Shown: in pieces, positions 41,329 through 49,472 of the stretch | Layout of the letters: each line of letters opens with the position of its first letter | Numbering within the stretch: the stretch's first letter is position 1 | Assembly: GCF_026410385.1 (NCBI RefSeq) | Contig: NZ_JAPMLT010000003.1 | Span: forward strand, 310,001 to 374,000 | Origin: Tumebacillus lacus | Lineage (GTDB): Bacteria > Bacillota > Bacilli > Tumebacillales > Tumebacillaceae | Reading direction: 5' to 3' | Length of the DNA stretch: 64,000 nucleotides | Translations under genes and position numbers: made by a program | Notes under the pieces: model-generated | Seen by the model: only the letters and a program-made list of their open reading frames with translations | Databases searched by the model: none | What the model was told of the DNA's origin: nothing

Positions 41329-42330
41329 CTATTGACTCAGGGTCTTCCGGTCTTTGTTTTGCGGCGGTTGTTCCATCCAGTGATGTTTGATCATCAGTTT
41401 GGCGCCTTCGAGACAATACTGACTGGATTCCGTCATCAGGCGCGTGTACATCGCACTCAGATCGGTTCGATGGCTGGCCGCCAGCGAGGCGGCGTAATTG
41501 CCAAAGCCGGTGCTGCAGACCGCGGTGATGTGGAACGTCATCAATTTGTCCGAAAACGGCGCCTCCTGCGACTCGGTCACATCGCCGATCCAAGTCGCAG
41601 GCTGCATCACGTCGTCCTCCAGCAGATGTTTGGCGAGGATCTCAATGTGATGTTTGGCCATCTCCTTGCCTTTCCACGCATAGTCCCGCACTTCTTTATG
41701 TTGCGCGGACTGAGCAAAACCCAGCAACAACGCCATCCCGATCAGATTCGTCTCCGTGTTCATCCCCATGTGTGTGATCTCCACCGCATTTAAGGGTCGG
41801 TGCGAACCGAAAAATTGCGACAGAAACGATTCGTCCTTGACCATCTCCGCTTTTTCCGGCTTGGCGATCATCGGCGGCCGCACAAAAACACCCTTGCGCA
41901 ACAGAACTTCGGCCGCTCTGTCATACAGATAGGACGCCTTGTTGAGCGCCACCGTAAAACAATCCCGAACGTCCTTTCTCGCCGCTGCCGACTTGGCCAA
42001 CGCAGAAGCGGTCATGCCAAGCCTCGTCATGTGTTTGACATACCGCATCGTAAAAATATCAGGGTACAACCGCTTGGCTTCAGGGTTCCAGTCTTTGTCC
42101 GTAAATCCAATCGGGAGCGGGATCTCTTCACGCTCAAAGATCTCCCGAATGGTGCGAATCTCGTTCTCTGTGATATCGAGTGCCGTTTCTTGAACGTGCC
42201 GGATCGCCGGGTCTTCGCAGACCTTGAGAAAGTGGTGGAGCACACAGCGAACCATCGTATCCGTCTGATAAGCCGACCAGAGCACCGCCATTTCGGACGA
42301 TGTCAGCGATGGATTGTGCGACACCTGCAT
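41329..42330 (-). CDS. DUF3231 family protein
   Basis: About 333 residues, two helical repeats of about 160 residues, each with a segment like LSAYQTDTMVRCVLHHFLKV / TNLIGMALLLGFAQSAQHKE. DUF3231 proteins are found in spore-forming Bacilli and are distantly related to the ferritin-like coat protein F family. The ATG at 42330 follows GAGGTG. The 3' end is at a shared terminator. A spore-coat link is family knowledge, not visible here. Confidence 0.82.
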   Translation of the reverse strand: MQVSHNPSLTSSEMAVLWSAYQTDTMVRCVLHHFLKVCEDPAIRHVQETALDITENEIRTIREIFEREEIPLPIGFTDKDWNPEAKRLYPDIFTMRYVKHMTRLGMTASALAKSAAARKDVRDCFTVALNKASYLYDRAAEVLLRKGVFVRPPMIAKPEKAEMVKDESFLSQFFGSHRPLNAVEITHMGMNTETNLIGMALLLGFAQSAQHKEVRDYAWKGKEMAKHHIEILAKHLLEDDVMQPATWIGDVTESQEAPFSDKLMTFHITAVCSTGFGNYAASLAASHRTDLSAMYTRLMTESSQYCLEGAKLMIKHHWMEQPPQNKDRKTLSQ

Positions 42331-42404
42331 CTGTATCACCTCACGTGTAGTAAAACCTCGTCGGTGATCAGGATTTGTTTCGCTACCGTTCTTATACCTG
42401 CCGT

Positions 42405-43034
42405 TTATACCCGAACCTCATCCAACAGTTCCTGCACCCGCATAAAGAACTGTCCGACATGCACGCCGTCTGCCAGTGCGTGATGGGCTTGCACCCCGAG
42501 CGGCATTTTGATGCGGCCGTTTTCTTCAAAGAACTTGCCCCACGCGATGCGCGGGACGCTGTCGAGTTTGTCCATGTGTATCGGATGCTGGACGCTGGTG
42601 AACGACACCCACGGCATGCACGTCACATAGATCAAGTCGTCGCGTCCAGGCTCGTCCTCGATGTAGACGGTGTGCTTGGCTTCGTCCATCCGCCGCTGCG
42701 CGCCGGCGAGAAACTCCGCCCGATCCAAGTTGTATTTCACTTCACAAAAGCGGAAGACCTCGTCTGTCGTCATCAAGGTAAACGACGGGTGCACCGCTTC
42801 ATGCTCGACCACGCCGTCCTCTCGCAGCCGATACCGAAACTCCTTGCGTTCGTTGGCGGTGCGGGTGATCAGATAGAGAAAGGCTTGGAACAAAGACTCA
42901 TTTCGCTCCTTGACCGCCCGGTACAGGTCGGTGATGTCCACATTGGCGCAGACGTTGAAAAACGGATAATCCATGGTGCGAAAATAATGATAGTGGCTTT
43001 TTCGCGGCCACGTTTCGATGTCGATGTACTTCAT
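42405..43034 (-). CDS. Chloramphenicol acetyltransferase-like protein
   Basis: About 209 residues, the length of type A CATs. The catalytic signature HHALADGVHVGQF (about 183-195) matches HHxxxDGxH, and FNVCANVDITDLYR and CMPWVSFTSVQHP are typical of the family. GGAGGG precedes the ATG. Chromosomal CAT-like proteins often do not give chloramphenicol resistance; acetylation of another substrate is possible. Confidence 0.85.
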   Translation of the reverse strand: MKYIDIETWPRKSHYHYFRTMDYPFFNVCANVDITDLYRAVKERNESLFQAFLYLITRTANERKEFRYRLREDGVVEHEAVHPSFTLMTTDEVFRFCEVKYNLDRAEFLAGAQRRMDEAKHTVYIEDEPGRDDLIYVTCMPWVSFTSVQHPIHMDKLDSVPRIAWGKFFEENGRIKMPLGVQAHHALADGVHVGQFFMRVQELLDEVRV

Positions 43035-43125
43035 GAGAGCAGTCCCTCCGCATTTCGAGTCGCAGTATTTGCCTACAAGTATACACAAGGAACCGCCCCG
43101 TTTCCGAGGCGGCTCTGGACCTGCA

Positions 43126-44007
43126 TCAGTTCGCTTTTTGGACGCGTTTGATCTTTGCCGCGTGGCCAGCCAGTTCGTCGGTGGTCAGGAACGGAGAGAA
43201 GAGTTGGTAAAACACGCCGTTCAGTTCTGCAGTCAGGGCGTGCTCGCCGACACGCGCCCATCGGAACGGGCCGGCCTCGACTTCACCGTTGAAGGTGTAG
43301 ACGCCGAGGTTGTATGTGGAGTGGACCCGCTGCGAGTTGTCCGGGGTGGCAAGGAAGTGGATGACGTCGCCTTTTTCCCCTTTGCCTTGGACGACGTAGT
43401 CGAGCTCGACCATCTGGTAGGCCAGATGGCGGGAGTACTCCGGGGAGAACATCGACGTGGAGACGAGTTTCAGGGAGTCGTCTTGCAACTCCAGCAGCGG
43501 GAAGGCTGCCAGTTTGCGAATCTTGAGGATCGCGGCGGCCGCTTGGTCCGGGTTGTTGTCGGCAAAAACGTCCGGGGCGCTTTTCAGTTCCGGCGCGTGG
43601 GTCGACTCGGCTGTGGAGGCGACCGGCGTCGGTACGTTGGTCTGCTGCGACGGGATCAGTTGTGCCATCCGGTAGCGGACAGTGTTGCCCGTATCGGTCA
43701 TATAGAGAAAAGACGTGCCTGCAATGATCGCCACCGAAGCGGCTACCGCGACTCCCCGCCACCACATCTCCATCTTCCTTTTCTGCGACGCTTCTTCCAG
43801 CCGTTCCAGCGTCTGCGAGAGGATGTCCCGGTGTTCGACGTCCACCCGCAGTCGGTCGATATCGTGAAAGAGCGCTCCGTATTCGTCAAACTCCCGCTGA
43901 CACTCCGGGCACGCGAGCAGGTGCCGCTTCATGATCTGTTGCTCTTCGGTCGCCAGCTCGCCGTCGTAATACCGCTGGATCATGTAGAACGCTTCTTCAC
44001 AGGGCAT
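43126..44007 (-). CDS. Anti-sigma factor with a zinc finger
   Basis: 293 residues. The N-terminal zf-HC2 domain has HLLACPECQREF (HxxxCxxC, about 27-36). A membrane span lies at about 85-105 (VAVAASVAIIAGTSFLYM) and the outer domain follows. The ATG at 44007 has a perfect GGAGGTGA site and overlaps the sigma gene by 11 bases. It should hold its partner ECF sigma inactive at the membrane until a signal arrives. Confidence 0.86.
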   Translation of the reverse strand: MPCEEAFYMIQRYYDGELATEEQQIMKRHLLACPECQREFDEYGALFHDIDRLRVDVEHRDILSQTLERLEEASQKRKMEMWWRGVAVAASVAIIAGTSFLYMTDTGNTVRYRMAQLIPSQQTNVPTPVASTAESTHAPELKSAPDVFADNNPDQAAAAILKIRKLAAFPLLELQDDSLKLVSTSMFSPEYSRHLAYQMVELDYVVQGKGEKGDVIHFLATPDNSQRVHSTYNLGVYTFNGEVEAGPFRWARVGEHALTAELNGVFYQLFSPFLTTDELAGHAAKIKRVQKAN

Positions 44008-44533
44008 CCCGCTCACCTCCATGCAGTTTGGCTTTCAATTTCTGCCGCACCCGATACAGCCGGGAGCGCACATGCGCCTCGCTGACGTCGAGCGTCGCCG
44101 CCACCTCGTGGTAGGACAAGGCTTGCAGGTGGCGCAGGACGAAGATCTCCCGGTCTTCCTGGTTCAGCTTCAAGATCTCTTTGCGAATCTGGTCGAGGTG
44201 CCCCCGCACCGCAACCGTCTCTTCCACCGAGGCGGCGGTGTCGACGAGGTCGTCATCGAGCGGCACGAACCACTTTTTCTTTTTGCGCGCCGCATCGCGG
44301 TAGGTGTTCAAGGTGATCGAGTACACCCACGTGCGAAACGAGCTGTTGCCTTTAAATTGATGCAGGGAACGGCAGATCTTCCACAGCGCGTCCTGCGCCA
44401 CATCTTCGCCGTCCATCTTGCTCCCGGTCAGGTAGTAGGATGTTTGAAACACGTACGGTTCGACTAACCGCAACAGGTCGGCCATCGCCGCTTTGTCGGT
44501 CAGCGCGTCGGCGACCAGTTCTTGCTCTTTCAA
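43997..44533 (-). CDS. ECF-type RNA polymerase sigma factor (second)
   Basis: About 178 residues from a TTG start at 44533. Region 2 contains DGEDVAQDALWKICRSLHQFKG and SFRTWVYSITLNTYRDAARKKK; region 4 is REIFVLRHLQALSYHEVAATLDVSEAHVRSRLYRVRQKLKAKL. The open frame continues 113 codons upstream into the next gene, but the GC-rich low-complexity part is not sigma-like. GGGGAGAGG precedes the TTG. It is autoregulated if the GAAC-N17-CGTC element at 44576 is real. Followed by its anti-sigma gene. Confidence 0.86.
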   Translation of the reverse strand: MKEQELVADALTDKAAMADLLRLVEPYVFQTSYYLTGSKMDGEDVAQDALWKICRSLHQFKGNSSFRTWVYSITLNTYRDAARKKKKWFVPLDDDLVDTAASVEETVAVRGHLDQIRKEILKLNQEDREIFVLRHLQALSYHEVAATLDVSEAHVRSRLYRVRQKLKAKLHGGERDAL

Positions 44534-44575
44534 CCTCTCCCCGCCCCCCTTCTCCGTGATCTCTCTATCTGTTAA

Positions 44576-44600
44576 GACGAGTTGCTTGCGGAAAAAGTTC
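44576..44600 (-). promoter_or_regulatory. Candidate ECF promoter of the second sigma gene
   Basis: TGAAC (GAAC at 44600-44597), 17-base spacer, CGTC (44579-44576). The transcript would start about 35 bases before the TTG. It resembles the GAAC/CGTC boxes of known ECF-dependent genes. Confidence 0.5.
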
Positions 44601-44624
44601 AAGTGTTGCAGAAAAAAATATGGC

Positions 44625-45176
44625 TTACTGCCCGGTGCGCTTCCAGTCGCCGGCCAGCATGGCGAAGGCGATGTGGTCGACGTAGCGGTCGTAGAGCCAT
44701 TCTGACTCTTTGACGATGCCCTCTTCTGTGAAACCGAGCCGGCGCGGGATGGCTTGGCTTTTTTCGTTGGCGACGGCGGCGCGGATCTCGACGCGGTTGA
44801 GTCCCCAGTTGTGGAAGGCGTTGTCGAGCAGGGCGCGGACCGCTGCTGTGACCAGCCCTTTTCCTTGTGCATCCTCGGCGAGCCAGTAGCCGATGCTGGT
44901 TTTTTTGTTGATCCAGTTGATGTTGTGATAGCCGCAGCAACCGACGATTCGGCCTTTATAGACGATGGCGAGGGAGTAGCCTTGGTTGTCGCTCACTTGC
45001 TTGCGGGTGCTGCGGATGAAGCCGAGCGAGTCGGCGGGCGATGTGGTGCTGTCCAGGAAGGGCAGCCAGCGGCGCAGATGAGCGCGGTTGGCGTCGAGAA
45101 GGGCGTAGAGTTCGTCGGCGTCCGCTTCTTCGAGCAGGCGCAGGTGCGCGTCTGGTGACAGGGTATGAGTGAGCAT
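44625..45176 (-). CDS. GNAT acetyltransferase of the RimL/YdaF type
   Basis: 183 residues. Acetyl-CoA loop in GYWLAEDAQGKGLVTAAVRALL (about 92-113) and NRVEIRAAVANEKSQAIPRRLGFTEEG near the end. The family includes ribosomal-protein and polyamine acetyltransferases. Separate from the sigma gene and followed by it. Substrate unknown. Confidence 0.9.
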   Translation of the reverse strand: MLTHTLSPDAHLRLLEEADADELYALLDANRAHLRRWLPFLDSTTSPADSLGFIRSTRKQVSDNQGYSLAIVYKGRIVGCCGYHNINWINKKTSIGYWLAEDAQGKGLVTAAVRALLDNAFHNWGLNRVEIRAAVANEKSQAIPRRLGFTEEGIVKESEWLYDRYVDHIAFAMLAGDWKRTGQ

Positions 45177-45228
45177 GAGGGGCAGAGTCTCCTTTTTCCG
45201 ATAAAGTCTATGCCCTTATAGTAACAGA

Positions 45229-45272
45229 AAAAGAGAGTCCTGCCCGATGCGGGGGGGGGGGGACTCTCTTTT
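45229..45272. terminator. Terminator with a 12-G run in the loop
   Basis: AAAAGAGAGTCC / GGACTCTCTTTT stem with a loop that contains GGGGGGGGGGGG (45251-45262). It separates ppc from the acetyltransferase gene. Confidence 0.8.
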
Positions 45273-45278
45273 GCAGGA

Positions 45279-48035
45279 TCAACCGGTGTTTCGCAGGCCC
45301 GAGGCGATGCCGTTGATGGTGAGCAGGACGTCTTGGAGATCGCCCGCCTCGCCTTTGCGCGTTTCTTCCAAGAGCAGGACTTGGAAGTAGGACAGCGGAT
45401 CGACGTACGGGTTGCGCAGGCGGATCGACTCTTGGATCACCGGCGAGCCGGCGAGGATGTCCTCCTCCCCCGTGATCATCAGCACGATCTGGCGCGTGCG
45501 GGCGTATTCGTCCTCGATGCGGGCAAAGACGCGCCGGGCCAACTCTTGATCCTCCAGCAATCCGGCATACTCGCCCGCGATGAGCATATCCGCTTTGGCC
45601 AGCGCCATCTGCAGGTTGTCGACGAGGGCGCGGAAGAACGGCCAGTGGCGGTACATGCGGCGAAACTCTTCGGCGGCGTCGGGCGTGTGCCGGATGTAGT
45701 GCTGAACCGCCGTGCCAAATCCAAACCATGCCGGGAGCAGGTGGCGGTTTTGCGTCCACGAGAACACCCACGGGATGGCGCGCAGGTCTTGGATGCGGTC
45801 GGAGGCGCGGCGTTTGGCCGGGCGCGATCCGAGGTTGAGCTGACCGACCTCGGCGATCGGCGTGGCTTGATGGAAGTAGGGCAAAAAATCGTCATTGCGG
45901 TACACGAAGTCTTGGTAGGTGCGGAACGAGTCCTGGGAGAGCTGTTCCAAGATCGCCGACCAGTAGATTTCCGTCTCTTTCATTTTGTCGGTCTGCACGT
46001 TGAGCGAGCCGAGCAGCACGGCGGAGACAGCCTTTTCCAGCGAGCGGGTGGCGATGCCCGCGTGGGAGTAGCGTTGGGAGATGACTTCGCCTTGCTCGGT
46101 GATCTTCACTTTCCCTTGCAGGGCTTCCGGCGGCTGGGCGAGGATCGAGCGTTCGACCGGGCCGCCGCCGCGACCGAGCGCACCGCCGCGGCCGTGGAAA
46201 AATTTTAAGGCGACGCCGTGCCGACGGGCGACTTCGTAGATTTTCTTCTGCGATTTATACAGCTCCCAGTTGGCGGTGAGGTAGCCGCCGTCTTTGTTGC
46301 TGTCGGAGTAGCCGAGCATGATCTCCTGCAGGTGACCCCTTGCAGCCAGATGCTGGCGGTAGACCGGATTGGCAAACAGCTCGGAGATGATCCGGGGAGC
46401 CGCTCGCAGGTCTTCGATGGTCTCCAAGAGCGGCACGATGTGCAGGCGCGAGTCGGCTGTGCCGTCCGGGCGCAGGGTGAACAGCCCGGCCTCTTTGGCC
46501 AGCAAAAGCACTTCCAGCAGATCGCTGACCCCCTGCGTCATCGAGATCAGGTAGTTTTGGATGCACGCGGTGCCAAACCAGTCCTGCGCTTTGCGGATCG
46601 TCCGGCACAAGGCAGTCGCCTCGCGGGTGCTCTCGCTCAGTTCGGCGTACGGCGAGACCAGCGGGCGCGGGTCTTGGAGCAGGACGGTGAGCCGGGCGAT
46701 CTTTTCGCTCTCGGACAGGTCGCGGTAGGGGCCGAGTTGGCCGAGTCGGCACAGTTCGTCGAGGGCGTTTTCGTGCACTTCACTGTGCTGACGGATGTCG
46801 AGCGTCGCCATGTGAAAGCCGAACAACTCGATCTGCCGCAGCAAAGGTCTGACCTTTACGTCGACGATCTCCTCACCTTTATGGGCGAGCAGCGACTGCT
46901 CGATCAGACGGATGTCGGCGAGAAAGTCGGTCGGAGTTGCATAATAGTCGGGATCGCCACCCTCGGAGTGGAAACGGTTTTGGGTGCCGCGCAGGCGGCG
47001 CAGGATCTGGGTCGCCTTTTCCCGATACGGTTCGTCGAGCGGCTCCGGTCCCCTCCAGTCGAGGGAGGAGATCAGGTCGACGCTCGCTCCGGCGATCTCG
47101 CAGGACTGGCTGAGATCTTGGCCGAGCTTATGCACGGCCGCTTCGTATTTGCGCATCGCGAGGTCGAAGTGCAGGATCAAAGTCTGGAAGGTGAGGTCGG
47201 CGGTGACGTTCGGGTTGCCGTCGCGATCCCCGCCCATCCACGAGCCGAAGCGAAGAAAGCCGGGCACTTCAAAGGTGGCTTCCGGATAGACGTCGCGCAG
47301 TTGCTCCTCCAATTCGAGATGGAGTCCCGGCAGGACGTCGAACAGGATCTCGTCGAGGAAATACAGCCCGTTGCGCACTTCGTCTAGCACGGTCAACCGC
47401 TCTTTGCGCACGGCGCGGGTCTGCCAGAGCGAGACGATCTCCGCCCGCAGTTGTTTTTCCATGCTGCGCGACTCGCGCGAGGTGAGCCAGGGGTCGTCAA
47501 ACGCTTCCAAGAGCCGGGCGATCTCGCGGTGCTTTTCCAACACGGTGCGGCGCATCGCTTCGGTCGGGTGCGCGGTCAGCACCAGTTCGACGCCGAGTTG
47601 GTGGATCAGCGAGGTCATCTCGGCGGCGTCCACGCCCTTTTCCCGCATCTCGCGGATGACGCTGCGCAAAGAACCTTGCTGCGCGCCGTCCTGCCCGCTG
47701 CGCTCGTATTCGCGCTTGCGGCGGATGCGGTGGTTTTGTTCGGCGATGTTGACCAGTTGGAAATACAAGGCGAACGCGTGAATCACGTGCGTCCGGTGCT
47801 CATCGGGGATGGCGCGGATCGTCTCCCAAAACAAGGTGCGGTTCTCCGCCGTGGGTTGCGCCCGCAGTTCTTTGGCCGACTGGCGCACCGTCTCGACCAG
47901 TTGCAACACGTGTTCGCCGCATTGCGAGACGAGGACGTTGCCCAGCAGATTGCCGAGGATGCGGATGTCGCGGCGGAGGGCGGCATCCCGCACGGCGGTG
48001 GTTTCTCTCTCTTTGTCTCCTACTCCAACTTTCAT
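45279..48035 (-). CDS. ppc: Phosphoenolpyruvate carboxylase
   Basis: 918 residues, the usual length. It makes oxaloacetate from PEP and bicarbonate to refill the TCA cycle. Catalytic landmarks are the His in LVLTAHPTEAMRRTV (about 157), GGDRDGNPNVT, and the glycine-rich FHGRGGALGRGGGP (about 595). The C-terminal NTG is the invariant end. AGGTGA precedes the ATG. The presence of aceA/aceB nearby fits C2 and C3 carbon use. Confidence 0.97.
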   Translation of the reverse strand: MKVGVGDKERETTAVRDAALRRDIRILGNLLGNVLVSQCGEHVLQLVETVRQSAKELRAQPTAENRTLFWETIRAIPDEHRTHVIHAFALYFQLVNIAEQNHRIRRKREYERSGQDGAQQGSLRSVIREMREKGVDAAEMTSLIHQLGVELVLTAHPTEAMRRTVLEKHREIARLLEAFDDPWLTSRESRSMEKQLRAEIVSLWQTRAVRKERLTVLDEVRNGLYFLDEILFDVLPGLHLELEEQLRDVYPEATFEVPGFLRFGSWMGGDRDGNPNVTADLTFQTLILHFDLAMRKYEAAVHKLGQDLSQSCEIAGASVDLISSLDWRGPEPLDEPYREKATQILRRLRGTQNRFHSEGGDPDYYATPTDFLADIRLIEQSLLAHKGEEIVDVKVRPLLRQIELFGFHMATLDIRQHSEVHENALDELCRLGQLGPYRDLSESEKIARLTVLLQDPRPLVSPYAELSESTREATALCRTIRKAQDWFGTACIQNYLISMTQGVSDLLEVLLLAKEAGLFTLRPDGTADSRLHIVPLLETIEDLRAAPRIISELFANPVYRQHLAARGHLQEIMLGYSDSNKDGGYLTANWELYKSQKKIYEVARRHGVALKFFHGRGGALGRGGGPVERSILAQPPEALQGKVKITEQGEVISQRYSHAGIATRSLEKAVSAVLLGSLNVQTDKMKETEIYWSAILEQLSQDSFRTYQDFVYRNDDFLPYFHQATPIAEVGQLNLGSRPAKRRASDRIQDLRAIPWVFSWTQNRHLLPAWFGFGTAVQHYIRHTPDAAEEFRRMYRHWPFFRALVDNLQMALAKADMLIAGEYAGLLEDQELARRVFARIEDEYARTRQIVLMITGEEDILAGSPVIQESIRLRNPYVDPLSYFQVLLLEETRKGEAGDLQDVLLTINGIASGLRNTG

Positions 48036-48098
48036 CTCTTTGTCACCTGCCTGTTTTGATATGCATGAATATTCGGTACTTTTTATTTTATTCCATCT

Positions 48099-48275
48099 TC
48101 ACGAATAAAGAAAGAGCTGCATGCCCGCCTGGGTGAACAACTCGGTGAGTGAGTTGGCTTGCAGCAGGTGGTCTTTAAAAGTCGCTTCCTGCACGCAGGC
48201 GTGGATCGCCGGGAAGTTGCCGACGGCGAGCACAGCCGCTCCCGGCGTGATGTCTTGCGCGATCTCTTGCGTCAC
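48099..48275 (-). CDS. Small hypothetical protein, 58 aa, coupled to phzF
   Basis: Starts at a GTG overlapping the phzF stop in a GTGA and runs 58 codons (MTQEIAQDITPG to LFTQAGMQLFLYS). The composition is protein-like and the coupling is typical of operon partners. No membrane span. No family recognised. It could also be the degenerate end of a longer gene. Confidence 0.5.
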   Translation of the reverse strand: MTQEIAQDITPGAAVLAVGNFPAIHACVQEATFKDHLLQANSLTELFTQAGMQLFLYS

Positions 48276-49180
48276 TTCTTGCTATTCCTGATCTGCCACT
48301 CCGGTGTGCCTTCTCGTTCTCTGCTCGTTCGGTCTATTTCGAAGCGGCCGATCTCCACGACCGGTCCGCCGATCTTGGTCTCGGTATCGCCCGGTTCCAC
48401 AAAAATGGTGGTCGGGTTGAAAAGCGAATGGCCTTGCTCGACCACGAACGGTCCCGTCTTTGGATCCAGCAGCCCGCGCTGATGGAAAACGCCGGCCAGA
48501 GCGCCGGCCGCCACGCCGGTCGCGACGTCTTCCTCGACGCCGGACAGCGGGTTGAAACTGCGCGCCTGCACGGTCGATCCGGCCGCTTCTGTCTCTCGCG
48601 TGTAGGCGTACACGCCGTTGACGCCGTTTTGCAGACTCCACTCGCGGATCGCGGCCAGATCGGGAGTCAGACCGCGCAGCACCGCGAGGCTTTGCACCGG
48701 GATCAGCAGTTTCGGACTGCCGACGGTCGCCACGCACAGCGGCAGCGAGAGATCGAGCGACTCCGGCGTGAGACCGAGCAGCGCAGCCGCCTGCTGCGTC
48801 TCGACCGGCACGTCGAGCACCGTGGCAAGGCTCGTGCGAAACTGCACGCCCCGTTCCCCGCTGCGCTGCACGGTGACGGTGGCCGACCCGGTCTCGACGA
48901 CCGCTTCCTCACGTCCGGCCGCATTCAGAAACATGGCGGCCGCCCCGAGGATGCCGTGCCCGCAAAACGTCATCTCCGTCGCGGCGGTGAAAAACCGAAA
49001 CCGGACATCTCCCGCTTCTGTCTCCGGTGGCAACAAAAACACGGTCAAAACAGATCCGGTCTCTTGCGCCACTCGTTGCATGTCGGCGTCTGTCAACTCC
49101 GCCTCCCCTGCCAAAAGCACAGCGGCCGGATTGCCAAAGCGGGGATCTTCTGCAAATACGTGGACGAGCGTTCCATTCAT
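48272..49180 (-). CDS. PhzF-family isomerase
   Basis: 302 residues. The family start VHVFAEDPRFGNPAAVLL and the conserved GNPA and FTAATEMTFCGHGILGAA (CGHGT-type) and the C-terminal EEDVATGVAAGALAG match PhzF-like epimerase/isomerases. In phenazine producers PhzF isomerises dihydrohydroxyanthranilate, but most homologues act elsewhere. No phenazine genes are nearby. AAGGAG precedes the ATG. Confidence 0.88.
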   Translation of the reverse strand: MNGTLVHVFAEDPRFGNPAAVLLAGEAELTDADMQRVAQETGSVLTVFLLPPETEAGDVRFRFFTAATEMTFCGHGILGAAAMFLNAAGREEAVVETGSATVTVQRSGERGVQFRTSLATVLDVPVETQQAAALLGLTPESLDLSLPLCVATVGSPKLLIPVQSLAVLRGLTPDLAAIREWSLQNGVNGVYAYTRETEAAGSTVQARSFNPLSGVEEDVATGVAAGALAGVFHQRGLLDPKTGPFVVEQGHSLFNPTTIFVEPGDTETKIGGPVVEIGRFEIDRTSREREGTPEWQIRNSKK

Positions 49181-49196
49181 GGGTGAGTGTCTCCTT

Positions 49197-49412
49197 TTAT
49201 TCCGCCAGCGAAAGGATCGGCTGTTTGCAGCCCCCTTGAAAGATGTTCACTTTCAACTCGTCGCTGAGCTTCGAGCCCAGGCGGAACTCCGCATACGTGT
49301 CCTGCTGGATGCCCACAAACGCATCCGTTCCGTGAATGAGTTCGTCACGCAGAGGTGGAAGTTCCTGCAAATACGGCGGCACGCCCGGACGCCAGCCCGG
49401 AGCGAGCACCAT
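49197..49412 (-). CDS. Hypothetical protein, about 71 aa
   Basis: Begins MVLAPGWRPGVPPYLQ and ends GGCKQPILSLAE. The ATG at 49412 has GGGGG at 7 bases; an ATG 15 bases earlier has no site. It stops 16 bases before phzF and starts just after the terminator of the carboxypeptidase gene, leaving no room for its own promoter. Either read-through drives it or it is the tail of a decayed gene. No family recognised. Confidence 0.5.
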   Translation of the reverse strand: MVLAPGWRPGVPPYLQELPPLRDELIHGTDAFVGIQQDTYAEFRLGSKLSDELKVNIFQGGCKQPILSLAE

Positions 49413-49436
49413 GTTCAGCCCCCGCATTTTTCCATA

Positions 49437-49468
49437 AAAAAAGCCTTCACGCGATGTGAAGGCTTTTT
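49437..49468 (-). terminator. Terminator after the carboxypeptidase gene
   Basis: AAAAAGCCTTCACA / TGTGAAGGCTTTTT-type stem (minus strand: AAAAAGCCTTCAC...GTGAAGGCTTTTTTT) just beyond the stop at 49473. Confidence 0.85.
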
Positions 49469-49472
49469 GAGG

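Noticed and set aside
42405-43034. Chloramphenicol resistance claim
   Set aside because: The catalytic signature is present, but many chromosomal CAT-like proteins do not give resistance; only a family call is made.
48272-49180. Phenazine biosynthesis
   Set aside because: Only a PhzF-type protein is present, and most PhzF homologues are not phenazine enzymes.
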